Assembly: GCA_036426205.1 (NCBI GenBank)
Contig: CM071568.1
Location: forward strand, 224,976,239 to 225,040,238
From: Ascaphus truei
Lineage: Eukaryota; Chordata; Amphibia; Anura; Ascaphidae
Reading direction: 5' to 3'
DNA: 64,000 bases
Positions 36,651 through 47,960 of this stretch are shown piece after piece. The first letter of the stretch is position 1, and every line of letters starts with the position of its first letter. Below the pieces are notes generated by a model. The model was not told where the DNA came from. It made no database searches and worked only from the letters and a program-made list of their open reading frames with translations. A program made the translations under genes and the position numbers.

Positions 36651-37016
36651 GTATCTCAAAGGAGCAGTTACGCCTACTCATTTACACCCACACCCACCCC
36701 CCATTTTTGTGCAGGGTGGGAAACGGGGACCTCTGGTTCCTGAGATACTTACTGGTGAAGTTAGCAGGTTTAAAATTTCCTTCAGGGGAAACAAAGCCAA
36801 TAGGAAGCTGCAACATCATCAGTGTGGCTTCCTATTGGATGGCCATTTAAATCCCCATTAAAAAAACAGGAAGCGATAACGGTAACTTCTACAGTAAGTA
36901 TCTCAGGCACAGGGGTTCCCCAGAGCTGAAAATAGTGTGGCTCAGTTCTGGAGGACCCTCTGGTTTCAACCTTGTACAAAAATCGAGCTTAGTTAGGGTG
37001 GATTGCTCCTTTAATA
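36651..37016. mobile_element. MITE with AGGAGCA ends (TTAA-type site)
   Basis: The left end AAAGGAGCAGTTACGCC (36658) and the inverse of the right end (AAAGGAGCAATCCACCC) form TIRs that continue into related ATTTTTGT.CA.GGT sequence. The right flank is TTTAA, fitting TTAA target-site elements (piggyBac or Kolobok type); the left flank is diverged. The interior has a CTTCCTATTGG palindrome at about 36783-36843. Confidence 0.65.
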
Positions 37017-38090
37017 TTCTCTATTTAAAAAAAGTAAGAAAATTTCCATAATATATTTGCATTCAAATACACATAGAGTCTCTAGATATGTGAAGACTGA
37101 AGAAAATCAATTTCCAAGAATGGTTCATGGGTGCACACTTTGGTGTCATTTTATCACCACCATAAATTTACCCCATTATTCTTCAAGCAGAATACTTTTT
37201 ATGGAAATTGTGATGCTTCCAGAGGTAAATGGACTGAGGTTATAGAAATTAGCAGTAAACAAAGAAACCCCAAATACAAATTATTAAGTACATTACTATA
37301 TCTTTCTCTGTGTTGTTCTTCTCATAAGTATGGGCCATTTAGTGCAATCCTTTGGCAAAAACATTTCAAGTCTACAACAATTTATGACCCTATCAGCAGG
37401 TCCTACAGTATACTACTGATTGTATAATGTGTCTTTTGTATTAGGAGGAAGCAAAACAATAATATAGCCTACAGCATGGTATGCGTGACATAAATGTGGT
37501 GCCAAAGGGGTTAACATTTAGGAGCACTATACTGTATGTGCTATTTGTGAGCTATAGTGCAGTTAAAACAGGTTAAAAACAGAAGTGCCCCAATAAATAT
37601 AGTGGGGGTGGGGATGTGGGGGGAGAGTCATCACCACCTTTCTCCCAGGGGAAGAAATCTCCCAATAGACTAATACATTCAAATCTGTGCACTTGGACCT
37701 GTTTATTAAAAAGGGATGGGATGGGATGGGTGAGTATAAACTAACGAGGAGGGGCCGCAGACCTCCCAAACAATGTACAATTAGACATAAACAATGTTAG
37801 CAATCTCAAAACCCAGACCCACAGTATTATATATGTATATATTTATTTCCCAATAGCACTCCAATTGACACAAATAAATATATACAGTACATACTGTGGT
37901 TCTTGGATTTGAGCTTGCTAATTTTGTGTATACAGTATCTAATTGTTATAGTAATTATCAACAAAGATAAATCACACAGGACTAAAGAATTGTCTATAGT
38001 ATCTATCTAAAAACGCTGAAAGTGTAGGCAGTGCTGGACAATATAATAATACAATACAGGCATATACTCAGCTTGCAGTCTGAATACTTT

Positions 38091-38220
38091 GGGCCTTATT
38101 CTACATGGTCCAAAGCGGCCGATTGGGCTGTTTTTAGCCTAAATTTACCAATGAAGTTAATGGGGAATTTCATCCAAAAACAGCCTAACCGACCGATTTG
38201 GATCACATGGAATAAGCCCC
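38091..38220. mobile_element. 130-bp palindromic MITE
   Basis: GGGCCTTATTC at the left and GAATAAGCCCC at the right, with CATG.TCCAAA..GGCCGAT and its inverse inside, so almost the whole unit is an imperfect palindrome. Non-coding. Confidence 0.8.
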
Positions 38221-39722
38221 TTTGTGAGCCTCTCAAGACAAAAGTTAAAACAGGATTCTGAAAATGCAAGGCTAGATGTTTCCAATGTGCTTCACTATAC
38301 AAAATATAAATGAAAATATAAATGGAAAAATAAAGTTTTTGGTATGCCAAAAGACATGGAACACTTTGAGTTTTATATACTGTAGCTAAATTCGTGATCC
38401 CTTATGAATACATGGCATGGAGTATCTAATGATCAAAGTGTAGAGGCATATCAGGACTTCTTATTCAGAAACCCAACTTCAAATTCTTTTGATTTATTTT
38501 AGACTGTATTTCATTTTCTTTTCTCTTGAAACATAAATGTATCAGAAACCTTTTGAGTTACAAAGAGTATTGCCATTGATTTGACATACTGTGGCCCTCC
38601 TGAAAAAAGTGGACAGTACTGCAACATTTTTATTGGCTCTCCAAACAATGGCAAAATTCCACATTAATGGAAGACATCTTAAAGATAATATGTGCAGAAA
38701 CAGTAATAATATTTTAGTGACTAATCTTTACATCACTCCCTGCCATTACTCTCATTTTACTGTATGAGAAATTATACCACGAACTGTTCTCTTACACTAG
38801 ATAAAAAGGGTGAAGAGTTATGACAGTGAATGATTAATAGGTGTAAGACACTGAATCAAACTTGCAAAGACAAAAGCGCTCAGCGTCTCATTCACGTTCC
38901 CCAAGCCTTCCCAGTCTTATAAACATACAGTGACATACAATGAAATTGTGATCAGATTACTGGACTTCGTACTAACGTGCAACTATTTCCTCTACCAACA
39001 GCAAAATGTACCACCATATAAAGGTTATGGCAATAAGGCTTACTTGTGCCCTAACTATACACCTCCCACACTGAATTGTGGTCTAGATATATAGATGATA
39101 TATTTATTCTATGGAATATCTGAAATGTCTGTTTGGGTGAGAACGTGTCAGCCTGAAGGTTTACTGGACACCTCCCGTTCATTCTCTCTGCCTCCATTAC
39201 TAATTTGTTTTCCATGTCATTGTCTGATTTGGGGAAGTGGTGCGTTTCTCAATGGTGTCTCCTACACTTTGCACTTCACTTCCTCAAGTAGAAAATCAGA
39301 TATAATTCTTTTTAAGAGCTTAGCCATGATGTGAATTGCAGTGATAACCTAAAAGAAAAATGTTGAAAATACGATATAACCATACTATTTTAGTTAACCA
39401 TAATCCACAGGTTGTTGTTAATCTGCCAGATATGTGCAGTAAGATATTAGGCAGATATAACTGATTTTTTTTTAGTACTATTGTTTGCATCAGCCTTGAG
39501 CTGTGAATAAGGCAATACAGGGTTCGAAGCCAAATAATCTCTCCAGAGGCAGAGACTAGGAAGATGCCCCCAATAGTATGCACTCGCTAATCAATCCTGA
39601 GTGTAGATAAGTAGCAATGGAACGGCGATAATAAACAAAAACTAGTGCACTAAAAGGAATAAATCCCTCAATATATTTTGAATGGTGGGAATAATGATAA
39701 TAATTAATACTGATGGACTGCT
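38221..39722. other. No gene recognised
   Basis: AT-rich sequence. No element ends or exon signals that I can support. Confidence 0.6.
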
Positions 39723-39890
39723 CAAGTTCCTGCGAGGGGTGAATCCCTGCCTCTGGCTGGGCACTCGCAGGTGGAGGTGCTGCACATCATACCCCAAGCT
39801 CCTTATAAGTGGAGGTGATTCACTAACAGGTGAGTACCAATAACATCTCCTAACCATATATATCTTGTCCGAGGGGGTAGGGGTATTACA
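39723..39890 (+). repeat. 5' LTR remnant
   Basis: AAGTTCCTGCGAGGGGTGAA to GGGGTATTACA aligns with 43331-43507 at high identity with a few substitutions and one small insertion. Everything upstream of 39723 is unrelated to the 3' LTR. Confidence 0.85.
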
Positions 39891-39892
39891 AT

Positions 39893-39910
39893 TGGAGGCA
39901 CATGCTGAGA
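39893..39910 (+). promoter_or_regulatory. Candidate tRNA primer-binding site
   Basis: TGGAGGCACATGCTGAGA lies 2 bp after the LTR end. A TGG start two bases inside the LTR is the usual place and form of a PBS (complement of tRNA CCA). I have not identified the tRNA. Confidence 0.5.
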
Positions 39911-40174
39911 TCCGACTTGGGGTACAGTTATAGTTGCCGAGATATGACTTGGGGTACAGTTATAGCATCAGCCACATTACATTTGGAACTGATATCAAAT
40001 TGGGCTATTGGGAGTGAAGAAATTGTGGTAGAAAGTGCCGTTACATTTGGAGCTTTTTGAGACATCACTACGGAGAAAATTGGGTGCCACATTTACAGGT
40101 TGTGATATCAGGACTGTGCTGAGTGATTTGGGGGTCTGAGAAAAGGACTTTAAAAATGGATATCCCTATGGATG

Positions 40175-40727
40175 TGTGAGCATCAGACGCAAGCTCCGCT
40201 CCAGAGTTTGATTCTGACTTGCTGCAGGCTTTCCTCACCAGCTCCTGCTGTGTGCTCTCTGCACACCAATGAATCAACACTCTGGTTTCACTTTCAGCCT
40301 CTGCTAACCAGCAGTTCACCGATTGGCTATTCACACTTTATATGCTCAGTCTTTGCTTCTGCAATTTGGCTGAGCATACTTTGTTTCTTGTGCCGTTGTG
40401 CTGGTCGCAAGCACTGTGTTATTTCTTGTCCTGCCTTGCTTTGCCCTGTCTGTTCTGCCTTGCAGTCTCATCTGAACCTCGACCATGGATTCATCTACTA
40501 TCCTACCATCTCCTGCTCTCGGCCTTGGCTAAGTGACCTCTACTATCCTCTTATCTCCAACCCCTGACCACAGAGAGTATACCTACTACCCGACTTCTCC
40601 TACCCTGACCTGGCTACACAACTACGAACATGCACACTGGATGTGGCTGCTCGGCTCAGGGTCAGTGTTAACCAATCCCAACCTCTGCCTCGCTATCCCA
40701 GCTTGTTTGTGGCGAGCACTCGTTACA
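40175..40727 (+). mobile_element. Nested solo LTR with 5-bp target duplication
   Basis: Starts TGTGAGCATCAGACGC and ends CACTCGTTACA (TG...CA). It is flanked by GGATG at 40170-40174 and 40728-40732, a perfect 5-bp duplication. It is C-rich with CCTGACC and CCCCTGACCACAG words. It splits the internal region of the 39.7-43.5 kb element, so it is the younger insertion. Confidence 0.9.
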
Positions 40728-40732
40728 GGATG

Positions 40733-41640
40733 AGGATGAGTATATTGCTCTATATAATATGGAGTGGTCCCTAATTCCTTTGGCCAAGGGTGCTGATTCT
40801 GGGTAAGAGGAGAACAATTCGCCCGTCGGTAAGGCCGGGGAAGATGCCCTGATACCGCCAGTCACTACGCCCCTACGGAACCTGCGAGATGACAAGGTAC
40901 CTGCCATTCCTGATTCTCTCTGTCAAGAGGCTGATGTGCCGGATTCGTCCATCGCAGAGTGCTACGCTGAGGGGGGGGGGCATACCTGTATCCCTGATAA
41001 GGTCAAAGGAGGCGCCAAAGATTATTGATATTATTGCCAAGATGAAAGATGTGGAGCAACTTCTCCAAGCTTCATCCACAACGTCCCTCGGGAGAAGACA
41101 CGACCGAGAGGAGTCAGTGGAGGATCCTTGTGGGGATACAGCGGTGCATTCTTCCAGATGGAAGAGCAGCGTGGTAGCGACGACTGCAGAGGTGTCTGCT
41201 GATGCTGTGACTGTGCCTGCTTCTCAGAGATAATCATCTTTGGTGGTGGTTCCTGAGAGAGAGTCATCTTTGGTGGTGGTTCCTGATAGTGAATTGTCCT
41301 TGGTGGTGAGCAAAGTAGATTTCTATTTGTTTCTGTTGCAGTGCAAAGCCATCAGAAAGGCTCGAGAGCTCGCTGCTGTGAAGGCTGTGGTGGAGGCTCT
41401 GGCACCAGGCTCAAAGCCTAATGAAGAGGATGTCACAATGCTGGTTTCGGTGATCGGCCGGGCAGACCAAGGTACAGGTGAGATCGGGATAATTACTAGC
41501 TAAAGCCATTAAGGTTAAGAGCCAGGACGCTTTGGCTACTCCGGTAACGGAGGCGGCCTCTTCTGCGGGGGTCAAGACAATATTTCGCTGGACCAACCCA
41601 GTGACGGTGAGCATAATGCTAATAATGTGCCCAAGAATGT
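40733..41640 (+). pseudogene. Decayed acidic coding region of the LTR element
   Basis: From 40733 an acidic open frame with one internal stop (near 40804) continues to about 40970. It then shifts frame at a G-run (40971-40979) and continues through further frames to about 41640. The composition (many Asp, Glu, Lys, Ser, repeated SLVVVP words at about 41240-41310) is protein-like rather than random. It is probably the first part of the element's own gene. No CCHC knuckle and no protease or RT motif. I do not recognise the family. Confidence 0.45.
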
Positions 41641-41911
41641 GTTTCCTGAGTTAGGTGGGATATGTAAGCCCTTAGCGCCCGGACCACAATCACTTATTGT
41701 GCCTGTGAATCCCAAATGTATGGACAATCGAATGTCTGCAAATATCATATCTAAAACTGATGCCTAGGGGTCTGCACATAATTGGTGGGATCCTATGTAC
41801 AGGGGTTACATTCTGCATATGGACTGGAGCAGGTTTATTCTTGTGCGGGGTAACAAAGTAGAAAGTTGATGGGAAAAGGGAGAGTTAACAACTGAACAAG
41901 GGGCATAGGTT

Positions 41912-42388
41912 ATGCGTAAGAGAATAAAAGATTTTGAGATGGGCACTGATTCTTCGCCAGACATGGAAGAAGCAGGTTTTGAGGATATTCATGAGGAACC
42001 ACTATTCTGGGTATTGCCGGGTCAAGCTTATTGTCAGAACCTGGTTAAGTCTAGCAGAGCCGCCAGAGTAATTTTACAGAAATTTAGGAAGTCATATGAT
42101 TTTCATTCTCCTTATCTGCCGGAAACTTTAATGAGGGAGGTGGAAGAGATCAGGAAAGAATGGGTCAGGGATGCTGTCCTGGATTACATGTCTCCCAAAT
42201 GCAGTAGTCAGGGACACTACAATGATAGAATACCGTATCTAATCCGGGTGTGGCATGTAGGGTGCAACATCTACATGGACAGAGTGGAATATGTGAGTGA
42301 AAAGAGCAAAAAGAGGTGTTATTCTGTTACGGTACCTGACCATACCGGTAGATTAATCAGGAAGCCAGATCCTGCTCATTATTACTAG
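41912..42388 (+). CDS. Unrecognised 158-residue protein of the LTR element
   Basis: This is the only intact frame in the element. It starts at ATG 41912 and ends at TAG 42386-42388, about 220 bp before the 3' LTR. It begins with a basic/acidic stretch (MRKRIKDFEMGTD), then a hydrophobic-aromatic segment (EPLFWVLPGQAYC, about residues 28-41), a basic segment (SSRAARVILQKFRKSY), an acidic helix-like stretch near residue 75, and a Cys/His/Tyr-rich end (KKRCYSVTVPDHTG near 134-147). No transmembrane segment, CCHC finger, protease or polymerase motif is visible. Its position suggests a gag-like or accessory product, but that is inference. Intact length with decayed upstream coding could mean late selection or chance. 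Confidence 0.45.
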   Translation: MRKRIKDFEMGTDSSPDMEEAGFEDIHEEPLFWVLPGQAYCQNLVKSSRAARVILQKFRKSYDFHSPYLPETLMREVEEIRKEWVRDAVLDYMSPKCSSQGHYNDRIPYLIRVWHVGCNIYMDRVEYVSEKSKKRCYSVTVPDHTGRLIRKPDPAHYY

Positions 42389-42596
42389 GCACATGGATAT
42401 GGGAATGTGATGATGAATATTATATTTGGTTATGCTGCTATATAATTCGGTTCTTCACTTGGGAAGGGACCTGTTGTGTTATTGTGTGCTTTTGTATTTC
42501 TGTATTTTCTGAAAATTTTATTTTTCATTATATAAATCATGTTGTGTGATGTTATACTGTACAAATGCTACCTCATTCGGGGGCGATGAGGATTTC

Positions 42597-42610
42597 CACC
42601 TGGGGGAGAA
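42597..42610 (+). promoter_or_regulatory. Polypurine tract before the 3' LTR
   Basis: A G/A-rich run (TGGGGGAGAA at 42601-42610) directly before TGTAGCCCC. This is the usual position of the plus-strand priming tract of LTR retroelements. Confidence 0.75.
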
Positions 42611-43507
42611 TGTAGCCCCTGCTATATTCCTATGGCCTAGCATTGCAAGTCCTGTTAATAGCAGGCGGTGCTAGAGTTAAACCCATAGCATATGGCCCTG
42701 CATGTGAATTAGTTCCCAGTAGTTATTTTGTTTTAGTTTTCAGGCCCATGCCTGAAAACAGTTGAAGTCACATGCCTGGGTGAGGGTTTGCTATAGTGGG
42801 GTCTGGCCAGTTACTGGGGCAGAGAAGCTAGCCACTCCCCAGATATAAAAGTGTGATCCCATGCAAATTAGTGAGGAAGTCCCTTGGATGGGAGCTGGTA
42901 TTGCCCTGACTCCGGATGTGTAAGGGGCAAGTGTGACTCCTCCTGAGTCCTGTCTTACCTAGGGGGTGGATGAGACCCCTGGGTGAGGATACTACAGACT
43001 GAGGCTTTCCAGTTCCTGCTGAGACCTACCTGTCCAAGGGAAGTATGAGGATCCATTATCTTAGGCATCAGTTTCTGATGTACCTTACATTTGCCCAGGA
43101 AGGGGTGGATGTTATATTGCCAAGAGAAGGTTAATAGACCCAGGAAATAATAGTTTCCTGAAGCAAGCTGCAAAGTATTCTCTTACTGGGTTATGTAGGG
43201 ACCAGTTAAGGTGGATATTTCTCTTGCCAGAAGGAAGATGTATGTGAGTACTACCCGCTGTTGATATTACAAACCAATAAACCTGTTAATTTATACCGTT
43301 CCTGGAACTCTGAGGTGATTCCTTTACTACAAGTTCCTGCGAGGGGTGAATCCCTGCCTCTGGCTGGGCCCTTGCAGGTGGAGGCGCTGCACATCATACC
43401 CCAAGCTCCCTATACGTGGAGGTTCAGACTCCAGATTTACCAATAGGTGAGCACAAACAACATCTCCTAACCATATATATCCAGCCCGATGGGATAGGTG
43501 TGTTACA
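42611..43507 (+). repeat. 3' LTR (897 bp)
   Basis: Starts TGTAGCCCCTGCTATATTCC and ends GGTGTGTTACA. TATAAAA at 42844-42850 marks a promoter and AATAAA at 43276-43281 a polyadenylation signal, so U3, R and U5 are all placed. Related LTRs lie at 18838-19407 (minus) and 31202 (partial). Confidence 0.85.
42844..42850 (+). promoter_or_regulatory. TATA box of the 3' LTR
   Basis: TATAAAA, 234 bp into the LTR. The related partial LTR has the same word at 31448-31454. Confidence 0.6.
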
Positions 43508-45090
43508 TTTAATTTTTTTGGTTTCCCATTGACTGCCAATTTATTTTTCTATGCCCCTCTAGGGCTATTGATAAATACAGTGCATTTTTTGGCATATTCT
43601 TGTTTTTATTTAATTGATATGTATTTTTGTTCATTGTTTTATTAATTCTTGTTTATTTTGTGTGATTGCATTTTTTATTATTTTGTTGTTTTTTTTTGTT
43701 GCTTTCTTGATTTAATACTTGTTTTTTTTTTTGGCCCCCACCCAGGTTATTAGTCTGTCTCCCCGTTCCTTCTTTCAATACATTGTTATGTAACACTTTA
43801 GTTGCAGTGGGATTGTCTATATTTCATCTATATGCGCATCTGAGGTTGCACATTAACCCACACACAGTCATATAAACTGTGTAGAGCACCGGACATCATG
43901 GGGTTCATTCCCCTTACTCTATAGATATTACCCTGAATAGTCATGTGCAGCAGCAGGGAGAACATGTAGCTGCAGCAGGTGTATGGCCTCCCTCGCGCTG
44001 CCTCTGCCAACCCAAAAATGTGCCGTCCTAGGCGACCTGCTAGGTTATTTAGTAGTTGCACCGGCCCTGCCCATGACACACTCCTGAAGGCCTCACTACC
44101 ACCTGCACCCCTGGCATTCCCCACCCCTTCAACCCCCACCCATCTGAACAATACACCACTCTCCCCACCAACGCCTCCACCCCTGTCCTACCTGAGCCTG
44201 ATGCAGCCACAACTCTAGCCCTTGTGTCACCCACTCGCGACGCCACAGTGACGCTCCTTGCCCGTGCTGCTGGTGACCTACCCTGCATTTCTTTGGCAGT
44301 TCCTTGCTGTATTGGCCTAGAATAAACAAACCTGGCCCTGGGCCTTCTCCTGGCCTAACCCTAACCTCTCCCCCTGAGCTATACACTGGAAACACTTCTC
44401 TGTGCCCCCCATCCCTGTACGCCCTCCTAGCCTGGTCCCTTTAACTCTCACTGCTACAGGTGTAGGCCTCACTACCTCCCTAGTAACCTCCCCACCCCTA
44501 ACTGGAAAGCCCTGCCTCTTAGTGGCCCCCACTAAGGCTTAAAACTGCTTGCCTTAAAACTGCTGACTTGGGAAGCTTGCCTGCCCTTCCCTGTCGTCGT
44601 CCCCTCCCCCGTCGCCTGCTGCTGCTCCGGAGAACAGGAACGTCTAATTCCCCGCCCCCGAAGACCACAGTCCGATGTCGATATTCCCCGCAATATGCTT
44701 GCTCCGAATGTGCGCTCAAATCCTCTGCTCCACCTCATCTCCATGAGGGACATCTGCTGCTGCTCCTGTGTTGCCTCCTGCACTCTGACCCACCTCGATG
44801 GTTGCTACTCCCACCGCATCCAACGTCCCTGCCGCCTGGCCTGCCTCCGCCACTCATCTCACCATGGCTCTTCCCTCTAGGCCTTACTCCGGAGTCACTG
44901 TTCCACGGCCCAGGACACGCTCCATCAGTCTGGCTGCACTACTTTTCTCTGCTTCTGCCCTCAGGTCGACAAGCCAGGACTCCTCCACGGCCGCCTCCGC
45001 AGCTTGATGCACAGATCTCCTTCTGCTGCTTCTCCTCTGGGCGATGGTGCTGGGTCCGTGCTGCTCTGCAGTTGCTACTACTTAGTCTAA
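43508..45090. other. Unrecognised; T-rich then C-rich, possible hAT-like end near 44075
   Basis: 43510-43740 is T-rich. 43980-45090 is C-rich on plus with several overlapping minus-strand frames, none with a domain I know. The minus strand at about 44018-44075 reads CAGGGCCGGTGCAACTACTA, then AATAACC..GCAGGTCGCC, a CAGGGCCGG start typical of some hAT elements. No opposite end was found. Confidence 0.35.
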
Positions 45091-45091
45091 G

Positions 45092-45787
45092 GCCCCGCTG
45101 CACGCGCACAGCGGTCTGCAGTTAACTTTTTTGGCGTGGGGGGGCGTGGCCAAAATGGGTTGGGTGGGCGTGGCCATAGCATGGGGGCGGGGCCACAACG
45201 CCGGCCAAACTAACAAAAAACACAACACACAGAGGTTTGTGTGTTTCCCGCACCCAGACTAGATCCTGCTCAGATCTGTGCCCTGGCTGCAGTCTCAGAT
45301 CTCCTGTTCCTGCCTGTCCTGCCTGTGCTGAGGGTGGGCGTAAGGGAGAAACAGCAGTCAGTCTGTTATCTGCTCCCGGGGTAACAATGCTGAGCAGAGC
45401 GCGATGGGCAGCGGACAAGTCATGTCACAGGCAGGACACAGCTTGGTGTGTTATTATACACAAATACAAGACAGGGCAGGGTACAGTGCAGGGTATATAT
45501 GCCGGGCACACTCACTTCACATCACAGGGCCCCAGCACGGCTGCCATACACACAGACCTCACTCCCAAGCCGCCTGCCTGACGTAGCTCCAGACAGCTCC
45601 CCTCCTCATTGGCTCCCTGCCACACCACGTGACGCGTCTTGCATCCCCTGCCGGCTGACGCATCACAGTGCGCAGTGAGCCTTGCAGTGAGGAGGGACTG
45701 GGGCCGGCTCGGGAGGACATCAGGAGCTGGTGAGTGTGGCGCACGCGGCCCCACGCGCCGTCGGATGCAGCGGGACCCAGGCCATAC
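45092..45787. mobile_element. Possible GC-rich MITE with GGCC..CCGCTGCA ends
   Basis: The left GGCCCCGCTGCACGCGC (45092) and right, read inverse, GGCCTGGGTCCCGCTGCATC are related inverted ends. The interior is CpG-rich with repeated GGGCGTGGCC words (45145-45195) and a CACCACGTGACGCG stretch, promoter-like. Target duplication is not clear, so this is a tentative call. Confidence 0.4.
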
Positions 45788-46850
45788 AGGTCCAGATTCA
45801 AAGAGGTATGCAAATTCTCCTTCCAGGACATATAACCTAAGACCCCTCCTTACTCCTCCCCCTTTTACCCCAACTTGTAACATTAAGCTTCCCTCCTCCC
45901 ACTCGTCAGGCAGTCATGCATATTGCCCTTGGCCCAGGGCCTCCGGGCCTTGCTTTCTCCGTTTTTCAGCACTGTATGAGGAAATCCCCCTTATAAAAAG
46001 GGGGTGTTGGCCATGCAACCACCCTGCCTCATGTCTTGATGCTGTCTACAACGACTTCCTGGTACATGCTCTATATAGGGCCTAGGGAATGGCCTGGAAT
46101 GGGATCAAGAATTGTGATGCAACAATCTTTCCCTGAGGGACCAGACTATTACTGTAGCTTGTGTTTGCTGTTCTTCTGCTAAAATAGAACAAATTATCCA
46201 TGCTGTGCCGAGAATCTCACTACCCTGCTACACTCACAGAATTATATGTGTTTAACTCTATGTAATAGCGGCAGTATTGCAAACCTAAATCCATGCCATC
46301 ATGAGAGAAAAGTCCCGTTTTAATTCTCTGGTTCCCTATTTTCTATAGCAATTCATCTGGAAGGACAGCAAAGGAAGAAAACGAGAACTTTGTTTCCATT
46401 GTGTCATTGGATCACAATAACAGGGGGGTAGAGTGATAAAGCTGGAATGATGACATAGATTTAGTTATATACTTATGCACCTAATGTAGAGTAGTTCTAC
46501 AGAAAACCTCAAAGCTGTTTTTGTTTCTGCTTATTTGTAGAAATCCCAACCAGCGGTAACACCATTAGCCAAGTGAGAATATGTCGTTTGCTGCACCCAC
46601 TCACTGGTCCTGATGGTTATCCTTTTATTCTATTAACAATAAACCAATAAAAAAATTCACAACACTCTTCTGCATCCTAAAATGCAGCCTGGAAAATAGC
46701 AGGCACACTAACATGCAGAAATATAATAAAGGAAGCTTTTAGTCTCAGATAACTGATGTACATGCAAAGAGCTCCATCTAGTGGCTAGGAAATTCCAAAA
46801 ATCAGAAGAATATTATTATTATTATTTATTTTACAATGTATGTGTGTTTA
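45788..46850. other. No gene recognised
   Basis: Mixed sequence with a (TTA)n-like run near 46810-46832. No exon or element ends. Confidence 0.55.
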
Positions 46851-46854
46851 AAGG

Positions 46855-47040
46855 TCTCGCCAGGGTCTCCAGAGCTGAACCTCATCGATTTGAGCTTTGT
46901 GAACCCTCTGCTTCCTGAGATACGTTCCGAGAAAGGTGCCGCTGGTACTTCCTTGTATTTTAGTACATGCAGGCCCGAAAGGAAGCCTTTGAGAATTCCT
47001 ATAGGCCTGCATATCTCCATTCTCACTCGCAAGGTGATGT
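46855..47040. repeat. MITE-related fragment (CTGCTTCCTGAGATAC)
   Basis: CCAGAGCTGAAC..CAT...GATTTGAGC and CTCTGCTTCCTGAGATACG resemble the arms of the palindrome at 57353-57527 and, more distantly, of 54436-54574. Only one arm-like copy is present. Confidence 0.4.
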
Positions 47041-47960
47041 ACTGGTGCTAAAAACACAAAAAACACAGCGCACAACGCTCATAGTGCATTAAAAATTATA
47101 TTGACATAAACAATTAATAAGGTGAGTATCGTGCGTACATCAAGATGATGTTAAACAAGCGGTGCGCAAACTGTGGGGCGCGATCCCCAGGGGGGGCGCG
47201 ACACTGCCGACGGGGGGCGCGGGGTTTACAGAGGCCCCGCGCGCTTCCCGAAGGCACTTGATTTAAGTGCCGGGGGAGCTGCAGGGCCTCTGTAAACCTA
47301 ACTTACCGTGGCTCCGGCGGCTTCCTCCCTGTGTCGCCATGGCAACGCGGCGTCAAAATGACGCTGCGAGGTCATGTGACGTCACGTTGCTATGGCAACG
47401 TGACGTCATTACGCCGGAGCGCGGGTAAGTTGGGGTTGGGAGGGGGGCGCGGGAGTGAGGGGACAGCCGGCAGGGGGGCGCAGGGGAAAAAGTTTGCGCC
47501 CCCCTGTGTTAAACAAGCATTTTCGGGATAATGTTACCCAAACACCGCGTGGAAGCCGGATCAGATGTCCTCACACGTATTGGAAGCTGGTTCCTTGGAC
47601 ACCGGTTCCTATTCGGGTAGGTATGGAGTCTTTGAAAGTCCTTGCTCACACACAGGAATCAACACGTCTGCAGCTCAAACATAAATTGCTGCTTCAAACG
47701 GAGCTCCACGCCGGCTGAAATCCTCTCTCTCCCCTCCGTACAGACACTTCCGGATCAGTGACGTCACCGTAGGATTCTCGCCGGTACTTGCGCCGGTTTC
47801 ACTGGATCAGCTCGCCGTAGTGGGGCAATATATAGTAATATAGTAATATAGCTTCCGCAGCTGCAGACGCTCTGACTTGTTCATTTAAGGTCACGTATAT
47901 CACCTTATATATTCATCACTTCACATATATAATATATTAGTTGCGCACTTATTTCCCTAT
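47041..47960. repeat. Element beginning ACAGCGCACAACG, split by a hAT MITE
   Basis: AAACACAGCGCACAACGCTC at 47062, ATAGTGCATT and GTGCGTACATCAAGA correspond in order to 61779-61862 (ACAGCGCACAACGCC, ATAGTGAAG, CTGCGTACATGAA). The right part (47518-47830) is CpG-containing and GC-rich. No right terminus is recognised. Confidence 0.55.
47160..47507. mobile_element. hAT-like GC-rich MITE with target duplication
   Basis: GTTAAACAAG at 47150-47159 recurs at 47508-47517. The ends GGTGCGCAAAC and GTTTGCGCCCCCC are inverse. An 8-bp duplication within this 10-bp match fits hAT. The interior is strongly CpG-rich and includes a GTTGCTATGGCAAC palindrome near 47387-47400. Confidence 0.85.

Larger units (their letters stand above)
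39723..43507 (+). mobile_element. LTR retroelement, 5' LTR truncated, non-autonomous
   Basis: Positions 39723-39890 repeat the last ~178 bp of the LTR at 42611-43507, so they are the remnant of a 5' LTR. The internal region (39891-42610, including a 553-bp nested solo LTR) is bounded by a TGG-containing candidate primer-binding site and a purine tract. No reverse transcriptase, integrase or protease motif is visible. It would need enzymes from another element. Its one intact frame (41912-42388) is of unknown type. Confidence 0.75.

Noticed and set aside
43828..45125. Overlapping frames on both strands as a decayed gag or host gene
   Set aside because: C-rich composition gives long frames in several phases at once; no CCHC, protease or other motif was found.
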